Origin: Nioella halotolerans
Lineage (GTDB): Bacteria > Pseudomonadota > Alphaproteobacteria > Rhodobacterales > Rhodobacteraceae
Reading direction: 5' to 3'
Assembly (NCBI GenBank): GCA_003428585.1
Contig: QVQC01000043.1
Location: 49,936-113,935 of the forward strand
DNA: 64,000 nt
Part shown: in pieces, positions 44,198-53,400 of the stretch
How the letters are laid out: every line of letters starts with the position of its first letter
Numbering within the stretch: the first letter of the stretch is position 1
Translations under genes and position numbers: made by a program
The notes under the pieces: generated by a model
What the model was told of the DNA's origin: nothing
The model's input: the letters and a program-made list of their open reading frames with translations, nothing else
Database searches by the model: none

Positions 44198-45604
44198 TCA
44201 GATCTGCCGGATGCCCGGCCGCGCCTGTCCCCGCGCCGGCAGGATCATCCCGTCGGTCAGCGCCCAGACAAGCGCGTCCACCCGGTCCGGGCTGCCGGGC
44301 CCCTCGTAGCCGGTGATCGACATCCGGCACATCTGGTCTTCCAATTCCGGCAAGCCGCCCAGATGCGCCACCCGCCCCTGTTCGTAAAGCGCGGCCACCG
44401 GTTCGGCCCGCGCCACCTTGCCCCGCGCCGCATGCACGGACCGGACATTGACCAGCGGGTCGACCATCCGCACCGCGTCCAGCACCAGGTCGCCGCCCTG
44501 GTTGACCTCGGCCACCATCCGTTCGGCCCCGTGGCGGTGATAAGCGGCCACCGCCGCCTCGGCCCAGCCATTGGCCGACACGCCCTGCACCGAACAATCC
44601 TCGATCACCACCGCGTGCCAGTCCCGTGGTGGCCCCGCCTGCACCACGCCGACAACGACGATCCCGCAAGCATCCGACCCGGCATGCCCTGTCACCGGCG
44701 GGTCCACCGCCACGGTGATCCGCGCGCCCACGGGCACCGCCTCCGCCCGCGCGCCGTCCAGCAGGCCCTGCGACCACAGCGCGCCCTCGGCCTCCTCGAC
44801 CAGTTCGCCATCCAGTTCCTGCCGGCCCAGCCGCGTCGCACCGTAGCGCGCCCGCACCTCCTCAAGGAACGACTCGGCCAGAAAGGCCCGGTTCGCCTCG
44901 GTCGGGGCATGGGTGCTGACCGTGCTGTCCCGCCCCAGCAAGTCCTTCAGAACCCCCACGTTGCGCGGCGTCGTGGTCACACAGACCCGCGGATGATCGC
45001 CCAGCCGCAACCCGAATTGCAGCATATCCCACGTCTGCTGCGCCTTGGGCCATTTCGCCAGTTCGTCGGCCCAGGCGGCATCGAATTGCGGCCCGCGCAG
45101 CGCCTCCGGGTCATGCGCGGAATAGAGCCGCGCCTCCGCCCCGTTGGGCCAGACCAGCCGCCGCTCGCCCGCCACCCAGCGCGGCCGCCGATCCGGGGGG
45201 GAGCAGGCCAGAAGCCCGCTCTCCCCCTTCACCATCACCGCCAGCGCCTGGTCATAGGTCTCGCCCACCAGCGCGACGCGCCGGGCGCGGCCGGGGGCCG
45301 CGGGCGTCGCGCCCTCGACCATCGCCCGCACCCATTCGGCCCCGGCGCGGGTCTTGCCCGCCCCGCGCCCGCCCAGCACCACCCAGGCGCGCCAGTCGCC
45401 CTCGGGCGGCAGTTGATGCGGCAGCGCCCAGAAGTCGAACAGCCACGGCAGCGCCGCCAGCGCGGTCTCACTCAGCCCCGCCAGGAACGTCTCCACCGCT
45501 TCCTGCGGCACGCAGGCAAGCGAGGCGGACCCCGATCTCAGCGCGTGCCGCGTCGAGGTCGAGCTGCCCCGCCCCTGCCTGTCCGATCCGCTGTCCTGTC
45601 GCAT
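44198..45604 (-). CDS. GTA terminase large subunit (g2)
   Basis: A 468-residue DNA-packaging motor. ATPase: Walker A GGRGAGKTRAG (about residues 78-88) and Walker B-like AAWADE. Nuclease domain: VAVDPPVTG, ERMVAEVNQGG and SPDRVDALVWAL. The ATG at 45604 has a strong GGAGGGGAAGG but lies 137 bases inside g1, giving about 30 extra N-terminal residues; a GTG at 45511 (before PQEAVETFLAGLS) matches relatives better and is the main alternative. Confidence 0.93.
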   Translation of the reverse strand: MRQDSGSDRQGRGSSTSTRHALRSGSASLACVPQEAVETFLAGLSETALAALPWLFDFWALPHQLPPEGDWRAWVVLGGRGAGKTRAGAEWVRAMVEGATPAAPGRARRVALVGETYDQALAVMVKGESGLLACSPPDRRPRWVAGERRLVWPNGAEARLYSAHDPEALRGPQFDAAWADELAKWPKAQQTWDMLQFGLRLGDHPRVCVTTTPRNVGVLKDLLGRDSTVSTHAPTEANRAFLAESFLEEVRARYGATRLGRQELDGELVEEAEGALWSQGLLDGARAEAVPVGARITVAVDPPVTGHAGSDACGIVVVGVVQAGPPRDWHAVVIEDCSVQGVSANGWAEAAVAAYHRHGAERMVAEVNQGGDLVLDAVRMVDPLVNVRSVHAARGKVARAEPVAALYEQGRVAHLGGLPELEDQMCRMSITGYEGPGSPDRVDALVWALTDGMILPARGQARPGIRQI

Positions 45605-45815
45605 CGCGTGCCTTCCCCTCCAAATGCAGCGCCAGCATCAGGGCGCTGTTCATCTCCTTGATATGCTTTGGAATCTCGGCGCCCTGCACCGCCTCCTCCG
45701 CTTTCAGGCGATCCAGTGTCCCCTCAAGGGCCGCCTGCGTCGTTTCGAAAACCTTCATCGCGCGCGCCAGCATCGTTTCGACCCGCGCGGAGATGTCATC
45801 AATCTGATCGGTCAT
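45468..45815 (-). CDS. GTA terminase small subunit (g1)
   Basis: A 115-residue helical protein (DISARVETMLARAMKVFETTQAALEGTLDRLKAEEAVQGAEIPKHIKEMNSALMLALHLEGKARD), first gene of the cluster, matching RcGTA g1 in size and position; RcGTA g1 was shown to act as a small terminase with weak DNA specificity. It overlaps g2 by up to 137 bases. Confidence 0.82.
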   Translation of the reverse strand: MTDQIDDISARVETMLARAMKVFETTQAALEGTLDRLKAEEAVQGAEIPKHIKEMNSALMLALHLEGKARDATGQRIGQAGAGQLDLDAARAEIGVRLACLRAAGSGGDVPGGAE

Positions 45816-45919
45816 GAAAAAAGTCCCGTGCTTGAAATATCCCGCACGAGCAGAAACGAAAAAGCGACCGCCGAGGTCACCCCCGGGGCCGCTTGCCCAC
45901 TTCTTCCAGCATGTCACAA

Positions 45920-45948
45920 GGTCTACACGAGACCGTCCGCCAAGTCAA
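45920..45948 (-). promoter_or_regulatory. Candidate GTA promoter
   Basis: On the minus strand TTGACT (45948-45943) and TAGACC (45925-45920) are separated by 17 bases, about 105 bases before the g1 start. The -35 is good and the -10 weak, which suits a promoter needing an activator such as GafA. Confidence 0.45.
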
Positions 45949-45989
45949 TAAGTTTATTACTTTCAATATGTTAATGAAAGTCTTCACCA

Positions 45990-46004
45990 CTAACCCATCG
46001 TTAA
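45990..46004. promoter_or_regulatory. CtrA-like box upstream of the GTA cluster
   Basis: On the minus strand TTAA-N7-TTAG matches the CtrA consensus TTAA-N7-TTAA except for the last base, about 42 bases upstream of the candidate -35. CtrA is required for GTA expression in Rhodobacter, mainly through GafA; a direct site here would be unusual. Confidence 0.35.
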
Positions 46005-46136
46005 CTCCCCTTTTCGCTTGGCAAGAATACAAGCGCGGGGTCGCCGCAAGGCGACGGGGGCGCTCAAGGTTGGGCAAGCCGGTCCTCAAAGGCTGCATAC
46101 GCGACAATGACGGTCCCTCAGCCCACCGCGCGGCCG

Positions 46137-47342
46137 TCACCCCTGTTTCTTCGCGGGACGCCGCAGCAAGAGCGCGCCATAGACAAGCGCAAAGCCACCA
46201 AAGGCCCCGATCCACGCAAGGCCCGACAGGCCGTGCAGAAGCGGCGCCTGCCCGGGCCAGAGACCGGCCGCGACCCGCGCCAGAACCGAGACCACCAGCG
46301 CCAGGTAAATCGCGACCGTGCCGGGTCCCGCGGTCAGCGGCTGGCCGGAATGGCCCAGCGTGGCCCGCGTCATGACCGCCAGCGTCATCAGCCCGATCGC
46401 ACCGGCCATCCACAGGTGCTGCGCCCCCGCCATGCCGAAGGCCCCGGGGATCAGGATTTCCACCGCCAGCGCAAGCGCACCGAGCGGCAAGAAGGCGTAG
46501 CCCACATGCAGGACCGTCACCAAGGGCTCTGCAAGCGTCCGATGCCCGGCCCATCGGGTCAGGCGCACCGCATGGACACCGCCCGCCAGCGCCAGCGCCA
46601 CACCCGTCACGCGACCGAGGGGCAGCGCTACCCAAAGAATAAGGGCGGCCAGCAACACAAGCAGTGCCGCCTTGTCGAAGCGCTGCATCGGCGGGACCGG
46701 CAAGATGTCACTCCCCCGTTTCACCAGCCAGTTCCGGGTGAAGGAGGGCACGACCCGCCCGCCGATCACGGCGATCATCATGAGGCCGGCGCCCAGCCCC
46801 AGACGCGTTCCGTATCCCTGCGCGGCATAGGCACCCCGCGCGGCGTCCCAGTGAAACAGCGCGTTGGCAAGCGCAAAGACCACCAGCATCCCCAGCACCA
46901 TCAGGTTGCGCCAGTTCCGGCCGGCGATGATCTCTCGCAGGATGACCAGCGCAAGAATGACCGGAAAGGCCAGATCGACCCCCGCCACCAGCCCGGCGGG
47001 CAAACCGTTCGACACCGCAACCACCACGCGCCCCGCCAGCCACGACGCCGCAAGCAGGCCCAGCCGCCAGCCGACAATGGGCAGGCGTCCCGTCCAGTTG
47101 GGCACGGCCGTCAGCAGGAACCCCGCCACCGCGGCCCCCAGATAGCCGAACAGGAACGCGTGCGCGTGCCAGCTCACCGGATCGAAGGCCGTGGGCAGGA
47201 TGACATGACCCGACAGCATCGGAACCCAAAGCGCCATGGCAATCGCCGCCCAGACCGCGCCCCCGAAGAAGAACGGCCGGAACCCGTAGGACAGGATCGC
47301 CGGGCCGGACCAGGCGCGCATTCTCTCTGCGGTCGATGTCAT
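46137..47342 (-). CDS. nnrS: NnrS-family multi-pass membrane protein
   Basis: A 401-residue inner-membrane protein with about 12 hydrophobic helices and the NnrS signatures ILSYGFRPFFFGGAVWA, WHAHAFLFGYLGAAVAGFLLTAVPNWTG and MTRATLGHSGQPL. NnrS proteins are linked to protection from or response to nitric oxide stress. AAGGAG precedes the chosen ATG. A small membrane protein gene and a TetR gene lie upstream on the same strand, 232 bases away. Confidence 0.92.
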   Translation of the reverse strand: MTSTAERMRAWSGPAILSYGFRPFFFGGAVWAAIAMALWVPMLSGHVILPTAFDPVSWHAHAFLFGYLGAAVAGFLLTAVPNWTGRLPIVGWRLGLLAASWLAGRVVVAVSNGLPAGLVAGVDLAFPVILALVILREIIAGRNWRNLMVLGMLVVFALANALFHWDAARGAYAAQGYGTRLGLGAGLMMIAVIGGRVVPSFTRNWLVKRGSDILPVPPMQRFDKAALLVLLAALILWVALPLGRVTGVALALAGGVHAVRLTRWAGHRTLAEPLVTVLHVGYAFLPLGALALAVEILIPGAFGMAGAQHLWMAGAIGLMTLAVMTRATLGHSGQPLTAGPGTVAIYLALVVSVLARVAAGLWPGQAPLLHGLSGLAWIGAFGGFALVYGALLLRRPAKKQG

Positions 47343-47574
47343 GGCGTGCGTCTCCTTCGCGGCGTCAGATGGGCGGGGCATTGTCAATCCGGCGACAGCC
47401 CGCCGTGCCGTGGCCGAATCCGTTGCTCAGGCCCGTGCCGCCACATAGGCGCGGCAAGGCGGGTGTCGCCCTCAGGCCGACACGGATTGCCCCCTGCCCG
47501 GCCATCCATGCGATCCTTGCCTCGCTACGGGCGGTCATGAAGGGGCCGATGCGATGCGGCCGCTGGCCCCGCGC

Positions 47575-47952
47575 CTATCGCCCCGGGAACGGGTGACGCG
47601 CGATCGCCGCCATCGCACCCCAGACCGCGCTGCGCATGGCCATGGCGACGACGGTCCGCATCTCGAAGGCGCCGCCTTGGGCGACATGCAGGCCCAATCC
47701 GGCAAAGACAAGCAACGTCGCCACGAAGATCACGAGCGACAGGGGGAAGGCCCATCGCCGGCCCTGCCAGAGGCCAAGACCTGCGACGACATAAGCCGGC
47801 CCGGCCAATGTATTGAACCACAGCACGAACGGAACGACCGCACCCATCCCGACCCCGCCAAGAAGCGTGGCGCCACCGGAGACGACAGTCAGAAGGCCAA
47901 AGGCGATTGCAACGCCGCCCGCGATGCGCGGCACCCTATCGTGTCCTTTCAT
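47575..47952 (-). CDS. Small four-helix membrane protein
   Basis: A 125-residue integral membrane protein with four hydrophobic segments (about residues 10-32, 40-62, 68-88 and 98-118). No family recognised. Its start overlaps the 3' end of the TetR gene by 17 bases, so it is probably cotranscribed and regulated with it. It may contribute to the efflux or stress response controlled by that repressor; this is inference. Confidence 0.75.
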   Translation of the reverse strand: MKGHDRVPRIAGGVAIAFGLLTVVSGGATLLGGVGMGAVVPFVLWFNTLAGPAYVVAGLGLWQGRRWAFPLSLVIFVATLLVFAGLGLHVAQGGAFEMRTVVAMAMRSAVWGAMAAIARHPFPGR

Positions 47953-48559
47953 CGACTGCGTCCTCCCGGTCGGTCAGCAGTGCCATCTGGACGTCGAAGA
48001 GCCGCAAGCCCTCCTGTACGAGGGGAAACCCCCGTGCGCCCAGCGTCCAGCGGATCGCGATACCCTGCACCAGCGAGGTCATCAGGACGGCGACATCATC
48101 CGGGCTGACATCACTGCGCAGGGCGCCCGCCGACTGGCTGTCCCGGATCGCCGCAACAAGGCGGCCCTGAAACGAGCCCAAAAGCCCGCGAAACACGTCC
48201 CGCAGGCCTTGATTGTCCACCTGCAACTCGCGCGAGAACAGGATCGACGGCAAGGCCGGCGTTTCGGAAATGGCGGCCAGTTGCGCGCCGATCAATGCCT
48301 TCAGGCGCGCGTGCGGCCCGCAGGCCCCCGCCTCCGCGGCGGCCCAGTCGTCCCGAAGCCGCGCCGCGATATCCTCCGCCACCGCCAGCCAGAGCGCGCC
48401 CTTGGTGGGGAAGTGTCGGAAGATCGCGGGCTGGCTGAGGCCGACGGCCCGGGCGACATCCGTGGTGCTCAGTCGGTCGGGTCCAATCTCGTCGGCCAGT
48501 CGCAGCACCTCGGCGACGATCTGCGCCTTTCGATCTCCTGCGCTCTGACGGTTCGCCAT
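47936..48559 (-). CDS. TetR/AcrR repressor of the divergent efflux operon
   Basis: A 207-residue TetR regulator: helix-turn-helix LSTTDVARAVGLSQPAIFRHFPTKGALWLAV (about residues 30-60) and a C-terminal ligand domain of the TetR_C_33-like type. It is divergent from the cytochrome b561 / MFP / RND operon. A perfect 15-base palindrome lies 21 bases before its start codon. The inducer is unknown; an exported lipophilic compound or an electrophile is plausible. Confidence 0.92.
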   Translation of the reverse strand: MANRQSAGDRKAQIVAEVLRLADEIGPDRLSTTDVARAVGLSQPAIFRHFPTKGALWLAVAEDIAARLRDDWAAAEAGACGPHARLKALIGAQLAAISETPALPSILFSRELQVDNQGLRDVFRGLLGSFQGRLVAAIRDSQSAGALRSDVSPDDVAVLMTSLVQGIAIRWTLGARGFPLVQEGLRLFDVQMALLTDREDAVDERTR

Positions 48560-48579
48560 GGAACACCCCTTGTGAGTGA

Positions 48580-48594
48580 TAAGTTACTAACTTA
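48580..48594. promoter_or_regulatory. Palindromic operator for the TetR repressor
   Basis: TAAGTTA-C-TAACTTA is a perfect dyad in the 97-base divergent gap, standing out as A/T-rich against the GC-rich flanks. It is well placed to repress both directions. Confidence 0.75.
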
Positions 48595-48656
48595 CGATGG
48601 AGAGAACCGCAACTCGGATTTCGAGTCGCGCCGCCCTGCTCGAAAGGACCCTTGCC

Positions 48657-49154
48657 ATGCCCGCCACACCCGCCCCTGCCGGCTATTCGCGCCTTCAGAT
48701 CGTTCTCCATTGGCTCGTCTTCGCGCTGATTGCGCAGCAATATATTTTCAGGGATGCGATGTCGGCAGCATGGGGCCGCGTCACCGAAGGGCTGGAGGTC
48801 GGGTTCGATCCGCTCGTGCTGGCCCATGTCGCGGGGGGCGCGCTGGTGATGATCTTTGCGATCTGGCGCCTGACGCTGCGCGCCCGGCGCGGCGTGCCAC
48901 CGACGATCGAGGCTGGCCGGGTGCAGGGCCTCCTCGCCAAGCTCACCCATGTCGGCCTTTACGCGCTGATGATCCTGATGCCGTTCAGCGGGGCAGTGGC
49001 ATGGTTCGGTGGGGCCGAGGCGGCGGCGCAAGGGCATAACGTGTTGAAGATCCTCCTGCTCGCACTCGTCGCCCTGCATGTCGTCGGCGCGCTGTATCAC
49101 CAGTTCATTCTCCGCGACGGCACGCTGGCGCGGATGCGCCGGGCGCAAGGCTGA
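48657..49154 (+). CDS. Cytochrome b561-family protein
   Basis: A 165-residue four-helix membrane protein with heme-ligand histidines in LQIVLHWLVFALIAQQY, VLAHVAGGALVMIF, LTHVGLYALMILMPFSG and ALHVVGALYHQFILRDGTLARM, the prokaryotic b561 pattern. It may pass electrons between ubiquinone and a periplasmic acceptor or superoxide. AAGGA precedes the ATG. It is first in an operon with MFP and RND genes, 4 bases before the next start. Confidence 0.9.
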   Translation: MPATPAPAGYSRLQIVLHWLVFALIAQQYIFRDAMSAAWGRVTEGLEVGFDPLVLAHVAGGALVMIFAIWRLTLRARRGVPPTIEAGRVQGLLAKLTHVGLYALMILMPFSGAVAWFGGAEAAAQGHNVLKILLLALVALHVVGALYHQFILRDGTLARMRRAQG

Positions 49155-49158
49155 TCCC

Positions 49159-50457
49159 GTGCGCCTTGCCCCGTTCCTTGCCCTGCCGCCCATCGCGCTC
49201 GCGATCGCCGCCGCGGTCTGGATGATTGCCTCGGCGCCCGGTCCGGCGCAGGTCGACGGAGACGCGCCAGCACTGCCGGTTCGGGTGATCACGGTCGCGG
49301 CGGAAGATCTCCGCCCCACCGCCACCGCGTGGGGCAACCTGCGCGCCGCCGATAGCTGGGTCGCCGTCGCCGAGGTGCAGGGCGAGGTGATCTGGCGCCA
49401 TCCCGACCTTGAGCCGGGCCGCCTGATCCCGGCCGGGACGGACGTGCTGCGCATCGACCCGGCCGATTACCAATTGTCGCTCGCCCAATCGCAGGCCGAT
49501 CTTGACGCGCTGGAGGCCGAGCGTGCGCAGCTTGAGGCGGAGACGGAGAACACGCGTCGCATCCTGGTGCTGGAACGCGAGCGGCTGTCGCTGGCCGAAG
49601 CGGAGCTTGAGCGAACGCGCTCGCTCTTCGCGCAGGGCAACGTGCCGCAAGCGCGCGCCGACGAGGCCGAGCGCGCGACCCTGCTGGCCCGGCGCACGGT
49701 GGCCGAACTGGAGAACGCGCTGGCGCTCATCCCGTCGCGGCAGGCGCGGATCACGGCACAGGTGGCGCGCAACGAGGCCGCGATCGCGCAGGCACGGCGG
49801 TCGCTGGAGCGGACAACCCTTGCAACGCCCTTCGATCTGCGCGTGACCGAGGTGAACGCCGAACGCTTCCAGACCGTCGCGCCCGCGCAGGTTCTGATCC
49901 GCGGCGACGGGATCGCGGCGGCCGAGGTCGTGGCGCATCTGCCCATCGACGCCTTTCGCCGCCTCGTGGGCGATATGCCCGACGGCGTCACCCTTGGCGA
50001 CATGATGCGCGACGGCCCCGCGACGCGCATCGACGTGACGCTCAGCCCCTTGTCGGACCCCGCGCAGATCTGGCCCGCCCGCGTGACCCGGATCGAGGGG
50101 TCGCTTGACGCGCGCGCCCGGACGGTGCCCGTCGTGGTGACGGTCGATGACCCATACGAGGGCGCGGACCCGCCCCGGCGCCTGCCGCTGGTGCCCAACA
50201 TGCAGGTGCAGCTTTCCTTTTCGGGCGCGCCCCTGACGGGGGCCATCGCGATCCCCGAGGCGGCCTTGCATGCCGGCAGGGTCCGCGTCGTTGATTCCGA
50301 TGATCGGCTGGCCCTGCGCCCCGTCACTGCCACCTTTGCGCAAAACGGCCGCGTCGTAATCGCCGACGGGCTCGCCCCCGGCGACCGGGTTGTGGTCGAC
50401 GACATCGCCCCGGCGATCCCCGGCATGGCGCTGACGCCTGTCGAGGACCCGGAATGA
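49159..50457 (+). CDS. RND efflux membrane-fusion (periplasmic adaptor) protein
   Basis: A 432-residue adaptor starting at GTG, with an N-terminal membrane anchor (LAPFLALPPIALAIAAAVWMIA), a barrel-sandwich lipoyl-like domain (VAVAEVQGEVIWRHPDLEPGRLIPAGTDVLRIDPADY), a long alpha-helical hairpin (about residues 110-205, rich in Glu/Arg/Leu), and beta-barrel and membrane-proximal domains. Several Met codons upstream belong to another frame. Its stop overlaps the permease start (ATGA). Confidence 0.92.
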   Translation: MRLAPFLALPPIALAIAAAVWMIASAPGPAQVDGDAPALPVRVITVAAEDLRPTATAWGNLRAADSWVAVAEVQGEVIWRHPDLEPGRLIPAGTDVLRIDPADYQLSLAQSQADLDALEAERAQLEAETENTRRILVLERERLSLAEAELERTRSLFAQGNVPQARADEAERATLLARRTVAELENALALIPSRQARITAQVARNEAAIAQARRSLERTTLATPFDLRVTEVNAERFQTVAPAQVLIRGDGIAAAEVVAHLPIDAFRRLVGDMPDGVTLGDMMRDGPATRIDVTLSPLSDPAQIWPARVTRIEGSLDARARTVPVVVTVDDPYEGADPPRRLPLVPNMQVQLSFSGAPLTGAIAIPEAALHAGRVRVVDSDDRLALRPVTATFAQNGRVVIADGLAPGDRVVVDDIAPAIPGMALTPVEDPE

Positions 50458-53400
50458 TCCGCTGGTTCACCGGCCACCCGACGGCGGGCAACCTGCTGCT
50501 CCTGCTGGTTCTTGCGGCGGGCGTCTTTGCGGCGCCCGGCCTCCTGCGCGAGACCTTCCCCGATTTCCGCGCGGTCGAGGCCGAGATCACCATCCCCTAT
50601 CGCGGGGCTGCCGCCGAAGACGTGGAGGGCGCGATCTGCGCGCCGCTCTGGGACGGGGTGCAGGGTGTCGAGGGGCTGGAGACCCTGACCTGCACCGCGC
50701 AGACCGGTCGCGCCCGCGCCGTGGCGACCATGGCGCCCGGCAATGACGCGCTGCGCTTCGTCAATGCGCTGCGGACCGAGGTTTCGGCCATCGACACTTT
50801 CCCCGACCGCGCCGACCCCGCCATTGTCCGCGAGTTGCACCGCTCCGATCCCGTCACGTCGGTGGCGGTCTCGGGCGATCTGCCACTGGGCGACCTCGAC
50901 CTCTACGCCGACGCCTTGTCCGACCGCCTGTCCGCGCTGCCCGGCGTGTCGCGTGTCACCCGCAGCGGGCTGGGCACCCGGACGCTCGCCATCACCGCCC
51001 GGCGGGCTGTTCTCGACAGTCACGGCCTGACCCCGGCCAGCCTTGCCGCCGCCATCGCCGCGCAGAACATCGACCTGCCCGCCGGCACGCTGGAAGGGCC
51101 CGGCGAAGACCTGACGCTGCGCTTCACCGCCGAGCGCGACACGGCCACCGCGCTGGCCACGATTCCCGTTCTGGTCCTGCCGGGTGGCGCGACCCTGACA
51201 TTGGGCGACGTGGCCGTGATCGAGGAACGCTTCGAGCCGCCTGACGAACGCGCCTTCGTTGACGGAATGCCCGCAATCGTGATCGACGTGGCCAAGGCGC
51301 TCGATGCCGACGCGCTGCGCGTGCTCGACGGGGTCGCGGCGCTGGTGGCCGGGGAAACCGCCCGCCTGCCCGACATGGTCGCGGTCGAGGTGGTGCAGGA
51401 CGTGACTTCCATCATCCGCGACCGGCTGTTGATGCTGGTGCAGAACGGGGTGATCGGCCTTGTTCTGGTCGTTGCCGTGATGAGCCTGTTCTTCCGCCCC
51501 GGTTTCGCGATCTGGGCCGCTATGGGCCTGCCCGTGGCGTTTGCCGGCGCCTTCGTCTGGATGGCGTTGACGGGGCTCAGCCTCAACATGATGACGCTGG
51601 TCGCACTCCTGATGGCGATCGGGATCGTGATGGACGATTCCATCGTTATCGCGGAATCCATCGCGGTGCATGCCGCCAAGGGCGCCAGCGTGGAAACCGT
51701 GACCGCGGGCGTCGCGGCCGTGGCACCCGGCGTCATCTCGTCCTTCCTGACCACGCTGGCCGTGTTCCTGCCGCTGGCCTTCCTCGCCGGCGAGCTGGGC
51801 GCGGTGCTGGAGGTTTTGCCGGTGGTTCTGCTGGCGGCGCTTGCGGCCTCGTTGATCGAGGCTTTCTTCATCCTGCCCCATCACCTGAAAGGCGGGATGA
51901 AGGACACCGCCCCCTCCCGCTTCCGCGTCCGCTTCGATGCCGGGTTCGATGCCCTGCGCGAACGGGGCATTGGCCGTCTGGCCGACGCCGCGATCCGCTG
52001 GCGCTGGCTGGTCGCGGGGCTGGCCATCGGTGCCTTGATCCTGACCGTCGGCGCATTGGGGGGCGGCGTGGTCAAGCGCGAGGCGATGCCCGAGATCGAC
52101 GGCGACGTGCTGGAGGCGCGCATCCTGCTGCCCGCGGGCACACCGCTGGCGCGCACCACAGAGGCGGTCGCGCAGGTCGAAGAGGCGCTGGACCGCGTGA
52201 ACGCCCGCCTGACCCCCGACCAACCCGAAGCGCAACCGCTTGTCATCCGCCGGATCACCCGGCTGGGCCGCAACCTTTCCGCCGGCGAGACCGGCGCCCA
52301 TGTCGCCACCGTGGCGGTGGACCTTCTGGGGGCCGAAACGCGCAGCAGCACGCTGGACGATATCGTCACGCTCTGGCGCGCGGAAATCGGCCCTCTGCCC
52401 GGCGTCACCTCGCTGATCCTGACCGAGCCGGGGATCGGCCCGCAGGGCATCGCGGTGGAACTGCGCCTGACCCATCCCGACCTTGCCACGCTGGAAGAAG
52501 CGGGGCGCGCCACCCTCGCCGAACTGGAAACCTATGCCGGGGTGCGCAACGCGATCCTCGACCTGCGGCCCGGCACACCCGAATTGCGGCTGGGCCTCGC
52601 CCCGGGGGCTGAAGCTCTTGGCCTGACGGCCGAGGATGTCGCGGGACAGCTCCGCGCCGCCTTCCTCGGCACGCAGCTTTCCGAAATTCGGCGCGGCGAT
52701 CTGGCATGGGATCTGGAGGTGCGGCTGTCCGACAGCGACCGTGCCACACGTGCCGACCTGACGGCGTTCGAAATCGCGCTGGCCAACGGCGACACCGTGC
52801 CGCTGGGCAGTATCGCCACCATCACCGAAGCGCTCGGCTGGGGAACCATCACGCGGCGCAATGGCGTGCGCACGCTGACCGTTGCGGCCGATGTGGACGG
52901 CCGGATCGGCAATGCCGACGCGATCACCGCGCGGCTGGCCGAGAACTTCCTGCCCGAATTGGCGGCCACCACCCCCGGCCTGACCTTCGACGTTGGCGGG
53001 CAGGCCGCGAATTCGGCGGAAACCGTCGCCTCGATCCTGCGCGGATTCCTGATCGGGCTGGTGGGCATCTACATCGTCCTCAGTTTCCAGTTCCGCAGCT
53101 ATGTCGAGCCGCTGATCGTGATGATCACGATTCCGCTGGCGTTTCTTGGCGTGATCTGGGGCCATGTCCTGATGGGCTACAACATCTCCATGCCGTCGCT
53201 GGTCGGGGCGGCGTCGCTGGCCGGTATCGTGGTGAACAACGCGATCCTGCTGGTGGGTGTCATCAACGCCCGCCGTGCCGAGGGGCTTTCCCCGGCACTG
53301 GCCGCCGGCGCGGCCGTGCGCGCCCGGTTCCGGCCGATCTTCGTGTCCGTCACGACGACGATCATGGGGATGGCGCCGCTTCTGCTGGAAACCTCGACCC

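Larger units (their letters stand above)
30625..45815 (-). mobile_element. Complete gene transfer agent (RcGTA-type) structural cluster
   Basis: Seventeen or so minus-strand genes follow the RcGTA order from small terminase to host-specificity protein with many 1-8 base overlaps and no frameshift or stop seen in any core gene. No integrase, excisionase, lysogeny repressor or att-like repeats were found, and base composition matches the chromosome, unlike a recent prophage. This is what is expected of a vertically kept, host-domesticated GTA that packages random host DNA. Confidence 0.9.
45816..46136. other. Intergenic control region of the GTA cluster
   Basis: This 321-base gap separates g1 from the NnrS-family gene; both neighbours lie on the minus strand. 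Bases about 45945-46020 are markedly A/T-rich compared with the flanks. It holds the candidate promoter and CtrA-like box listed separately, and no convincing gene on either strand. Confidence 0.6.

Noticed and set aside
30625-45815. Interpretation as an ordinary prophage
   Set aside because: No integrase, repressor, replication or lysis genes and no att-like repeats; gene order is that of RcGTA and composition is native.
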